64,000 bases of DNA, from NCBI GenBank assembly GCA_963701445.1, contig CAVPAM010000038.1:124001-188000 (forward strand), in the 5' to 3' direction. This document shows, piece by piece, positions 9,207-16,650 of this stretch. Position 1 is the first letter of the stretch, and every line of letters starts with the position of its first letter. The notes under the pieces were generated by a model that saw only the letters and a list, made by a program, of their open reading frames with translations, was not told where the DNA came from and made no database searches. The position numbers were made by a program, and so were the translations under genes. Source of the DNA: CAKZLS01 sp963701445. Its GTDB lineage: Bacteria > Pseudomonadota > Alphaproteobacteria > Rhodospirillales > Defluviicoccaceae.

Positions 9207-10531
9207 ATTGTCGCATGCTGACCGCTGGTGCCGCGGTGGCGTTATTGATCTCTTCGGCGGCACTTGCCGAGGAAAAGCCCGACTCGCACGCCGAAACCTA
9301 TGAGATGCTCAACCTGTTCGGGGATGTCTTTGAACGGGTGCGCTCTGATTACGTGGAGGAGGCCAGCGACGAGGAACTGATCGAGGCGGCCGTCAATGGC
9401 ATGCTGTCCTCGCTGGACCCGCATTCCGGTTATCTCAACGCCAAGAGTTATGGCGAAATGAAGGTCCAGACCCATGGTTCGTTCGGCGGTCTGGGTATCG
9501 AGGTGACCATGGAAGGCGGATTGGTGAAAGTGGTGTCGCCCATCGACGACACCCCCGCGTTCCGCGCCGGCCTCCAACCGGGCGATCTGGTCACTCACAT
9601 CGATGGCGAGCAGGTATTGGGCCTGACGCTGTCGGAAGCCGTCGAGAAGATGCGCGGCCCGGTGGATACGAAGATCGAGTTGACCATTCGCCGGGAAGGA
9701 CAGGATCCTTTCGATGTGACCATCACCCGCGCGATCGTCAAGATTCAGTCCGTGCGTTCCCGGCTCGAGGGCAAGGTGGGGTACATCCGTGTCAGTTCGT
9801 TCAGCGAGCAGACGGGTCCGGGCATCACCGCGGAAATCGAAAAGCTGAGGGAGGAAGCCGGGGGAACTCTTCAGGGTATCGTTCTGGATCTGCGCAACAA
9901 TCCCGGCGGCCTGCTTTCTCAGGCGATCGCGGTCTCGGACGCTTTTCTCGAAAAGGGCGAGATCGTCTCCACGCGGTCCCGCCGGCCGGGGGACGCGCAA
10001 CGCTTCAATGCCCGCCCTGGTGACGTGGCAGCCGGCTTGCCGCTCGTGGTCATCATCAACGCCGGTTCGGCCTCGGCGTCGGAGATTGTCGCCGGCGCGT
10101 TGCAGGATCACGGCCGGGCGATCCTTCTCGGTACGAAGTCCTTCGGCAAGGGGTCGGTACAGACGATTATTCCGCTTGGCAGCCGGGGCGCCATGAGGCT
10201 GACCACGGCGCGCTACTACACTCCGTCTGGCCGGTCCATCCAGGCGGTCGGAATCGAGCCGGACATTATCGTCGAGCAGGCCCGTATCGAGATGATTGAC
10301 GCACCGAAACGGCGGCGGGAAGCCGATCTTCGGGGCGCGCTCGACAAATCGGACGAAGTGCGCGAAGAAGGCAAAGACTCTGGCGGGACCGATGACCAGA
10401 GCAGCGATTCCGAAGGCGCGGAGGATACCGAGGCGGAGGCAACGGCCAAGGATTACCAACTCTTGCGCGCATTGGACCTGGTGCGGGGCCTGTCGCTGTT
10501 CGCCAACAAGGTTTCGACTTCCGGCGGATAA
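9203..10531 (+). CDS. ctpA: Carboxy-terminal processing protease (S41)
   Basis: Periplasmic serine protease that trims C-termini of envelope proteins. 442 residues: signal peptide (about 1-22), PDZ domain (about 85-165, with GSFGGLGIEV and GLQPGDLVTHIDG) and an S41 catalytic domain. The nucleophile Ser is in NAGSASASEIV and the general-base Lys in SFGKGSVQ. The C-terminal tail is acidic and low-complexity. It is translationally coupled to the upstream EnvC-like gene, an arrangement conserved in alphaproteobacteria. Confidence 0.95.
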   Translation: MNCRMLTAGAAVALLISSAALAEEKPDSHAETYEMLNLFGDVFERVRSDYVEEASDEELIEAAVNGMLSSLDPHSGYLNAKSYGEMKVQTHGSFGGLGIEVTMEGGLVKVVSPIDDTPAFRAGLQPGDLVTHIDGEQVLGLTLSEAVEKMRGPVDTKIELTIRREGQDPFDVTITRAIVKIQSVRSRLEGKVGYIRVSSFSEQTGPGITAEIEKLREEAGGTLQGIVLDLRNNPGGLLSQAIAVSDAFLEKGEIVSTRSRRPGDAQRFNARPGDVAAGLPLVVIINAGSASASEIVAGALQDHGRAILLGTKSFGKGSVQTIIPLGSRGAMRLTTARYYTPSGRSIQAVGIEPDIIVEQARIEMIDAPKRRREADLRGALDKSDEVREEGKDSGGTDDQSSDSEGAEDTEAEATAKDYQLLRALDLVRGLSLFANKVSTSGG

Positions 10532-10618
10532 GGCGGATAGGACGACCTGGCAGAAGGGTGGTTTTTCAACGCCAAAGCCGGTATGTCCTGAATCCTTCCC
10601 GGCGCACCACTTGCGGTC

Positions 10619-11773
10619 ATGGCCTTGAACGAGCGAAAAAGAAACAGCCTTGCGCTGATCGGGGGAGCGGCGGCAGGTGTCGCCGTTCTCGCCTTGGGGT
10701 TGGCCCTCGGCGGTCTGTTCTTGCGGGATGGCGGGGAGCCAGCTTCCGTCGAGGGCGTTGAGGTCGAGCTTTCGTCGCGCGACGGCGTGGATGGCGACGG
10801 CGCCTTGACGCCGCCCGGGGACTCCGCTCCCGCCGACCCTCGTGCCAGCGGAGGCCGCGAGGGTCCCGGAGCCCCTCCCCTTGTGGCCGTCGGACCCGAC
10901 GGGATGGTCGCGCCGTCGGTCACGGCGGCGGCGTTTTCGCGGGCCCCCCTTGCCGCCACGGACACGACGCCGATCAACGCGGCGGACCCGGCGCTCCTGG
11001 AGCATAAGGGAGAGCTCGCGCTTCCCAAGATCGCCGAGGATGGCCGCATGGCGTGGCGGGTCTATGCCCGGCCATTCGCAAGCCGTGATGACCGCCCGCG
11101 CATCGCGGTTGTCGTCACGGGTCTGGGGCTCAGTCCGGTTGCGACGGAGGCGGCCATTCGCAGGCTTCCGGCCGACGTGACCCTTGCCTTCCATCCCGAT
11201 GCCCCGGATTTGAGCAAGTGGGCGGAGATGGCCCGCCGCGCGGGGCACGAGGTGCTGCTCTCCATTCCGATGGAGGCGGCCGACTTCCCGTTTGACGATC
11301 CGGGACCGAACGCTCTTCTGACCAGCCTCGACGAGCGCGAGAACCTGGCGCGGCTCGAACGCACGCTGGGCCGGTTGACCGGCTTCGCGGGCGTCATCAG
11401 CGTGATGGGTTCCAAGTTTTCCCAGCACGAGGACAGCCTGCGGCCGGTGCTGGAAACCCTGAAGGGACGGGGCGTGATGTACGTGGCGGGGGGCGACGCG
11501 GCGCGGAGCCTCGCGCCGAGGATCGCCACCGAGATCGGACTGCCCAGGTTGATCGTGGATGTGGTGCTCGACGACGATCCCTCCCAGGCGGCTATCGAAA
11601 GGCAACTGGTCCGTTTGGAGGCGGCGGCCCGTGAGCACGCGGTGGCGGTGGGGCTTGCGCGGCCCTATCCGGTGGTGGTGGGCGCTCTTTCCAAATGGGC
11701 CGCCACGCTGAAGCAAAGAAACATCGTGCTGGCCCCGGCGTCGGCCCTCGCCGACCGGCAGTCCCCGCCATGA
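10619..11773 (+). CDS. Divergent polysaccharide deacetylase family protein
   Basis: Membrane-anchored envelope protein: one N-terminal transmembrane helix (about residues 12-36, AGVAVLALGLALGGLFL), a low-complexity Pro/Ala/Gly linker (to about 135) and a deacetylase-like domain (about 150-380) starting RIAVVVTGLGLS with HEVLLSIPME and GVMYVAGGDA. The family (DUF610/YibQ-like) is classed as a divergent polysaccharide deacetylase; its substrate is not firmly known. Its stop overlaps the rppH start (ATGA), and it follows EnvC-CtpA as in relatives. Confidence 0.85.
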   Translation: MALNERKRNSLALIGGAAAGVAVLALGLALGGLFLRDGGEPASVEGVEVELSSRDGVDGDGALTPPGDSAPADPRASGGREGPGAPPLVAVGPDGMVAPSVTAAAFSRAPLAATDTTPINAADPALLEHKGELALPKIAEDGRMAWRVYARPFASRDDRPRIAVVVTGLGLSPVATEAAIRRLPADVTLAFHPDAPDLSKWAEMARRAGHEVLLSIPMEAADFPFDDPGPNALLTSLDERENLARLERTLGRLTGFAGVISVMGSKFSQHEDSLRPVLETLKGRGVMYVAGGDAARSLAPRIATEIGLPRLIVDVVLDDDPSQAAIERQLVRLEAAAREHAVAVGLARPYPVVVGALSKWAATLKQRNIVLAPASALADRQSPP

Positions 11774-12282
11774 CCAAGCGATCGCGTACGAAGCAAGCAC
11801 CGCAGGACGGACGTCCATACCGGAAAGGGGTCGGAGCGGTGTTGTTCAACCGCGAGGGTCTGGTGTTCGTCGGGCGCCGCGTCGACACGCCGGAGGATGC
11901 GTGGCAACTGCCGCAGGGCGGCGTGAAGTCCGGCGAGAAGCGCCGAATGGCCGTGCTTCGCGAACTGGCCGAAGAGATCGGCACCGATAAATTCGAGATT
12001 GTCGCCAAGTCGTCCCGGACGCTTTGCTACGATCTCCCGGCGGATCTCGCGTCCCAGGTCTGGCGGGGCCGGTACCGGGGACAGAAGCAGCGCTGGTTCG
12101 CGCTCCGCTTCGCCGGCGCCGACTCGGACATCGATCCGACGGCCGGCGATCGCCCGGAATTCGACGCTTGGCGCTGGGTTTCGCTCGACGAACTTCCGGC
12201 CCTCGCCATCTGGTTCAAGCGGACGATGTACCGGGAGATCGTTGACGAATTCAGGCATCTGGCGAGGCGCCAATCCCAATAG
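11770..12282 (+). CDS. rppH: RNA pyrophosphohydrolase (Nudix)
   Basis: Removes pyrophosphate from the 5' end of triphosphorylated RNA to trigger RNase E decay. The Nudix box GGVKSGEKRRMAVLRELAEE occupies about residues 50-70. Other RppH motifs are YRKGVGAVLFN, GRRVDTPEDAWQLPQGG, GQKQRWFALRF and FDAWRWVSLDELP. The start at 11770 (ATGA overlap with the upstream stop) gives 170 residues; a longer in-frame start at 11695 would lie inside the previous gene and is unlikely. Confidence 0.95.
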   Translation: MTKRSRTKQAPQDGRPYRKGVGAVLFNREGLVFVGRRVDTPEDAWQLPQGGVKSGEKRRMAVLRELAEEIGTDKFEIVAKSSRTLCYDLPADLASQVWRGRYRGQKQRWFALRFAGADSDIDPTAGDRPEFDAWRWVSLDELPALAIWFKRTMYREIVDEFRHLARRQSQ

Positions 12283-12324
12283 GGCATTGAGCGCCTCGCC
12301 GGGGACGAAATCGCGGCGCGCGGC

Positions 12325-13251
12325 CTAAAGGTCGCCGGCCGGCAGGGAGTCCGCGAACACGTAGGGCGGCGGCGGAAACGGAACCGGCCAATCGGTTTTC
12401 GGCTCGTCGTTGTTCGCGGCGGCCGATACCGGCCCCCCGAGGTTGCAGAAGCCGCACGACCCGGTGACCGAAATGGATTGGGTTTCCGCGTGCGCGAACG
12501 TGGCTCGGGTGGAACCGGTATCGACCAGCGGATGGGTCGTGCCGTCGTCGGGGCGGCGGCCAAGACCAACTCCGGTCCGTCGGTTCGCTTCCCTGTGTGT
12601 TCGGGGCGCCGGAGGGTTGGTGATGTTCCGTGGTATCGGGCGCTCGCCGGCGACATTGAGGACCGGATTCTTGAGCCCGTAGAAGTGCCGCGCGCTCAGA
12701 AGGGCCTGCCGGGTGATATGAACTCGTCCAGAAACGACGGGAAGTCCGCCGAGTTTCTTGGGCTCGCCCAGAATATCGACCTCGACGCCCGCCGCGCGGA
12801 TGGCGCCGTTGATGATCTGAATGGGCATGACGCAAAGGAACTCCTCGATGCCGTTGCGCAGCCCGAATTCGAGACATCCGCAAACCAGTTCTCCGAGAAC
12901 CTCCCGTCTTTTGTCGGGGGAAAGGCCGCGGTCGATGCCGAAACGGGTCGCTTCCCAGACCTTGTCGTCGGAAGGCAACTCCCCGCCGTCCACGAGATCC
13001 GCCCAGAGCTCCTGGATCATGTATGGCAGGGTGGTCGGAATGAGGCGGGTGACCGCCCGCGCCTCGCCCAGCTCATCGCGCCACACCAGATATACGGCGG
13101 CCGGCGTGTCGAACTGATCCCACTCCATGTTGCGATACGTGGGAACGTCATACTTCTGTCTCTCCACGAACACCCGGTGGCGAAGGCGGTGCATGGAGGC
13201 GAGAGCGTCACCAAGATGGTGAGCGGTTTCAAGCGTAATTGCGTCGATCAT
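12325..13251 (-). CDS. LuxI-family acyl-homoserine-lactone synthase with long C-terminal tail
   Basis: Predicted to make an acyl-homoserine lactone from S-adenosylmethionine and an acyl donor. Canonical LuxI positions align closely: R24, F28, D45, D48 (EWDQFD), R69 (TRL), E100 and R103 (WEATRF). The conserved Trp near 34 is Tyr here (RQKYDV) and the Phe near 84 is Trp83. The synthase core ends near residue 205. The remaining 100 or so residues are Pro/Arg/Thr-rich with a CGFC motif and a PFPPPPYV stretch, not usual for LuxI proteins of about 200-230 residues. No LuxR gene lies nearby, so the system looks solo within this window. Confidence 0.82.
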   Translation of the reverse strand: MIDAITLETAHHLGDALASMHRLRHRVFVERQKYDVPTYRNMEWDQFDTPAAVYLVWRDELGEARAVTRLIPTTLPYMIQELWADLVDGGELPSDDKVWEATRFGIDRGLSPDKRREVLGELVCGCLEFGLRNGIEEFLCVMPIQIINGAIRAAGVEVDILGEPKKLGGLPVVSGRVHITRQALLSARHFYGLKNPVLNVAGERPIPRNITNPPAPRTHREANRRTGVGLGRRPDDGTTHPLVDTGSTRATFAHAETQSISVTGSCGFCNLGGPVSAAANNDEPKTDWPVPFPPPPYVFADSLPAGDL

Positions 13252-13396
13252 GTCCCACTCCCTTTGCTAGGAACGTTGGATACTTGATCCCGCGGATGTT
13301 GCCTAAATGTTCTTTTTGTTGGTCCGAAAACCCACCCGGTCGGTTCTGTGCCGAGCCGTGGCGATTGATCTTAGCGCTTCTGCCGTTTTTCTCTTT

Positions 13397-13433
13397 CCGG
13401 CGAGGCTCGGACTTGAGCGTCTCGCCGGTTTTT
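13397..13433 (+). terminator. Intrinsic terminator
   Basis: Perfect 8-bp stem CCGGCGAG/CTCGCCGG (13397-13404 and 13421-13428), 16-nt loop, then five T's on the + strand. The minus strand has no matching U-tract. It therefore ends a rightward transcript, although no rightward gene is visible between 13252 and 13397. Confidence 0.65.
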
Positions 13434-13486
13434 CATCCGGGTGACCGGATCATGAGCTTTGGCCCGTGAGGCCCGTCGCCTGAAAA

Positions 13487-13501
13487 GAACAAATAGAGAA
13501 C
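13487..13501. promoter_or_regulatory. LexA-type SOS box (GAAC-N7-GAAC)
   Basis: The sequence GAACAAATAGAGAAC is a direct repeat of GAAC with 7-nt spacing. Read from the other strand it is GTTC-N7-GTTC, the known LexA target of alphaproteobacteria. The A/T-rich spacer is also typical. No SOS gene starts within 100 bp; the nearest annotated start is the LuxI-like gene, 236 bp away on the minus strand. Confidence 0.6.
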
Positions 13502-14027
13502 ATCTGGAGTCCTGTCAACACACTTTTGTGCGGCCTTGCGGTCAACGAGCGCCGCTGTCGTGGGAAGCGTCACCCGAACCGGCACGGAGCAAAAAGCTTT
13601 GGACACTGAGCGGGATAATGAAAACTGGATTTACAATGGTGCAGCCCCGCCCGGCCGTTCTGGCGTGAAGCGCATTCGAACGGAGTTGGATCGGGCGGTC
13701 CATGAAAGGACAAATAAACAACATTAGCGCTCGCGTCAAGATAATATTCCTATTTTATGTGCGCCTTCCGTTTCTTCTTCGCGGCGCTCCGAAGCGCGCG
13801 GACGAGCCGGCCGGTAAAAGGCGCTGGGTCATGTTGAGGCTTGCGTCAACCGAGTCCGGCATGGCAAACGGACCGCGCGGTCTGGATCCGGCATTGGGGA
13901 ACTCTATGTTTGTAGCGACGATCACGGTGAAACCCTATCAGTGAGCGTTGGTATTGGTTTCAGAGCGCATTTGCCGGAGCTGTTCTACTGATCTCCGGGG
14001 GGTGATAATGCCCACGGAGTCGGATCG

Positions 14028-15008
14028 ATGGCGTATCTTCAAGTGATTGCCGGTTTTGTGCTGCTTCTCGGAAGCGCGGAGGTGCTGCTGAGAGGGTCGG
14101 TCGCGATCGCGCGCCGTTTCAACCTCTCGACATTAATCATCGGGATGACCATCGTCGCGTTCGGCACGTCCCTCCCTGAACTCGTCGTCAGCCTCGATGC
14201 CGCCTTCGCTGGCGCTCCCGATATAGCCGTTGGCAATATTGTCGGCAGCAACATCGCCAATCTCCTCCTCATCATTGGCATTTCCGGACTTGTCTTTCCC
14301 ATCGCGGCCCGCGACCGACCCCTTTTGCGCGATGGTCTCACCCTACTGGGGGTCAGCCTACTGTTCGCGGTTCTGCTCTGGCATGGAGCCATCGGACGCG
14401 GAGTGGGAGCGGCGCTGCTGATCGCGCTGCTGGCCTTTCTGGTCTGGTCCTACTGGCAGGAAACTCATGGTGACACCAGCCTCGCGGCCGAAACCCTTGC
14501 CCAAGAAGCGGCCGAAGTCGAGGGGCTGCCAGGGCGGTCGTGGGTTATCTGGGCCGCTGTTGTCGCCGGGCTTGCGGGGATCATGTTCGGAGCCGACCTG
14601 CTTGTCGAGGGCAGCGTCGCGGTCGCCCGCGCCGCCGGCATATCGGAGGCTGTGATTGGCCTGAGCCTTGTCGCCGTGGGCACCTCCCTGCCGGAGTTGG
14701 CCGCGTCGCTGGTGGCCGCGCTGCGCGGGCATTCCGACATCGCGGTCGGCAACGTGGTGGGCAGCAACCTGTTCAACATCTTGTGCGTGGGGGGCTCCGT
14801 GGCGGTTGCCGCCCCGCTCACCGTGGCCGAACAGATACAGGGTTTCGATGTCTGGATCATGCTGGCCGCGACCCTCGCGTTCATGCCGTTTCTGTTGAAA
14901 CGGCTTCGGTTCGGCCGCCTCATGGGGGCCGTGTTTGTCGGCGCGTACGCGGCGTATATGGTTGTCCTGTATTACGGGCCCCCAAACCTTTTTTCCTTGC
15001 TCGGATAG
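14028..15008 (+). CDS. Calcium/sodium antiporter (CaCA family)
   Basis: Inner-membrane cation exchanger with two inverted alpha repeats. The first carries GTSLPELVVSLDAAFAG and GNIVGSNIANLLLI (about residues 44-85); the second carries GTSLPELAASLVAALRG and GNVVGSNLFNILCVGG (about 218-260). About ten hydrophobic segments are visible over 326 residues, with an acidic loop (about 145-165) between the halves. This matches the bacterial YrbG/CaxA type; ion specificity cannot be read from sequence. Confidence 0.92.
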   Translation: MAYLQVIAGFVLLLGSAEVLLRGSVAIARRFNLSTLIIGMTIVAFGTSLPELVVSLDAAFAGAPDIAVGNIVGSNIANLLLIIGISGLVFPIAARDRPLLRDGLTLLGVSLLFAVLLWHGAIGRGVGAALLIALLAFLVWSYWQETHGDTSLAAETLAQEAAEVEGLPGRSWVIWAAVVAGLAGIMFGADLLVEGSVAVARAAGISEAVIGLSLVAVGTSLPELAASLVAALRGHSDIAVGNVVGSNLFNILCVGGSVAVAAPLTVAEQIQGFDVWIMLAATLAFMPFLLKRLRFGRLMGAVFVGAYAAYMVVLYYGPPNLFSLLG

Positions 15009-15061
15009 CCAAGCGCTTGCCGGCGCTTGATTAACGCCCCGCGTTCTTCCATTTTGCTGGT

Positions 15062-15832
15062 ATGCCAGATCACCAACCTCGAACGGCTCTCGTAACCGGC
15101 GCGGCGCGGCGCATCGGCCAAGCCATCGCCATGGACTTGGCGGCGCATGGTTGGGCGGTGGCGGTGCATCACAGGGACTCGGCGACGGACGCCCGCGACA
15201 CCGTGGCGCGGATCGAGGCGCAAGGGGGCCGCGCGGTGGCCCTGGCCGCCGACCTGTGCGACGAGGGCCAGGCCGCCGATCTGGTGAGACGGGCCGCCGA
15301 GGCGCTCGGTCCGCTCACGTGCCTGGTCAACAACGCATCGGTGTTCGAGAACGATACCTTCGAGACCGCAAGCCGGGACTCCTGGAACCTGCACATGCAG
15401 GTCAATCTGAGAACCCCGTTCATTCTCATCCAGGGCCTGGTGGCGCAGCTCCCGGCCGGCGCGAGCGGAAACGTCGTCAATCTCATCGATCAACGCGTGT
15501 GGAACCTGACGCCCTATTTTACCTCCTATACACTCAGCAAGACGGGGCTTTGGACACTGACCCAAACCCTGGCCCTGGCACTGGCGCCCAAGGTGCGGGT
15601 CAACGCCATCGGCCCCGGCCCGACGATTCCCAGCGCGCGTCAGACCGAAGAACAGTTCGCGCGTCAATGGGCGTCGATGCCTCTCGAGCGCAGGGTGATG
15701 CCTCAAGAAATCGCCGACGCCGTGCGTTTCATCCTTGACGCACCGTCCATGACAGGGCAGATGATCGCCCTTGATGGTGGCCAGCACCTGGGTTGGAACC
15801 AAGCCGGGGCCGGCGGGGCCGTCGAGGAATAG
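15062..15832 (+). CDS. SDR oxidoreductase, pteridine reductase-like (FolM/PTR1 type)
   Basis: NAD(P)H-dependent short-chain dehydrogenase. The cofactor motif TGAARRIGQA at residue 13 resembles the TGAAxRxG signature of pteridine/dihydropteridine reductases. Other motifs are NNASVFEND, the catalytic Tyr-Lys in YTLSKTG (about residues 158-162) and GPGPTIPS. The downstream neighbour is dihydroneopterin aldolase, which supports a role in reduced pteridine or folate supply, although SDR substrates are hard to predict. Confidence 0.8.
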   Translation: MPDHQPRTALVTGAARRIGQAIAMDLAAHGWAVAVHHRDSATDARDTVARIEAQGGRAVALAADLCDEGQAADLVRRAAEALGPLTCLVNNASVFENDTFETASRDSWNLHMQVNLRTPFILIQGLVAQLPAGASGNVVNLIDQRVWNLTPYFTSYTLSKTGLWTLTQTLALALAPKVRVNAIGPGPTIPSARQTEEQFARQWASMPLERRVMPQEIADAVRFILDAPSMTGQMIALDGGQHLGWNQAGAGGAVEE

Positions 15833-15864
15833 ACCATGGACTTGGCGAAACCGCAGAGTTCGCT

Positions 15865-16281
15865 ATGACCGTCGATCCGGCGAGCGTCGTTCATCCGTTG
15901 CGAATTGCCGACGCGCGAAATGCCTTGCGCCATGTCTTTGTTCGCGATCTTGTCTTGTCCTGCATGATCGGTGTCCACCGTCACGAACACACGGACGCGC
16001 AACGGGTGCGGATCAACCTGGATCTGGCTGTTCGGGAAGGGCGAGATCTCGGCGACAGTCTCTCCAACGTGGTGTGCTACGAACGGATCACCACGGGTGT
16101 TCGGGAGATCGTGTCCCGAGGGCATATCAATCTTGTGGAGACCTTGGCGGAAGAGGTCGCGGCGATGTGCCTCCAGGATCGGCGTGTCCGTTCGGTCCGG
16201 GTGCGCGTCGAGAAGCTGGATGTGTTTCCCGACGTCACCAGCGTCGGGGTTGAGATCGAACGGTTCTCAACAGCATTGTAA
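15865..16281 (+). CDS. folB: Dihydroneopterin aldolase
   Basis: Converts 7,8-dihydroneopterin to 6-hydroxymethyl-dihydropterin and glycolaldehyde in folate synthesis. FolB-fold motifs: LSCMIGVHRHEHTDAQRVRI, VCYERITTGVREIVSRG and NLVETLAEEVA, which includes the pterin-binding Glu, then VRVEKLDVFPD. The ATG at 15865 gives 138 residues; the first 20 or so precede the fold. It lies 32 bp after the pteridine-reductase-like gene. Confidence 0.9.
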   Translation: MTVDPASVVHPLRIADARNALRHVFVRDLVLSCMIGVHRHEHTDAQRVRINLDLAVREGRDLGDSLSNVVCYERITTGVREIVSRGHINLVETLAEEVAAMCLQDRRVRSVRVRVEKLDVFPDVTSVGVEIERFSTAL

Positions 16282-16650
16282 CACCACAATTTGTTGAGGT
16301 TTATTGGAAGGCGAGGGTATCCGGCCGCCCTGTCGCGGCCGCAAGTTGTGCACAGGCCGGCTCGCGATCGTCTGAAACGACCCGCAAACGGGTTATATCC
16401 GCCTTGATCCGGGGCGGTTCTATCAGTTCCTTGGAATATTCATTTATTATCAATATGTTGGAATTTTGACCAAAATATGGGCAATGTCTGAAAAGACGAG
16501 CAATGCCCCGGATCTTTGTCAGCCGATCCGAATGTTTCAACAGACTTACCCACAGAATGCGTGGATTGTTTTTTCGTCGACACCGGAGGGCGGCCGTCGG
16601 GGGCCGCGAGGCGTGTTGACCGGGACCGTTTCCGTGATCAAATAGGGGGC
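16282..16650 (+). other. Intergenic region upstream of uvrC
   Basis: 369 bp, AT-rich in the middle. It contains a palindrome ATTTTG-AC-CAAAAT at 16463-16476. No gene is supported; the uvrC frame is open from 16516, but that segment has no UvrC homology. No LexA-type repeat was seen here. Confidence 0.4.

Larger units (their letters stand above)
13252..14027 (+). other. 776-bp intergenic region between luxI-like gene and antiporter
   Basis: No convincing protein gene was found: the short open frames lack family motifs and ribosome-binding sites. It contains an intrinsic terminator (13397-13433) pointing rightward and a LexA-type direct repeat (13487-13501). AT-rich patches at 13720-13760 and around 13905 stand out against the GC-rich flanks. 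It may hold a small RNA gene ahead of the terminator, or decayed coding sequence. Confidence 0.45.

Noticed and set aside
9242..11818. Very long open frame on the minus strand across ctpA and the deacetylase
   Set aside because: Antisense shadow in high-GC DNA; no domain motifs, and the + strand genes are clearly real. The same reason removes other long antisense frames such as 1848-3203, 6220-7941, 19496-21490 and 35466-36830.
13252..14027. LuxR or lux-box partner for the LuxI-like gene
   Set aside because: No LuxR-type HTH or 18-20-bp lux box palindrome was seen in the flanking DNA.
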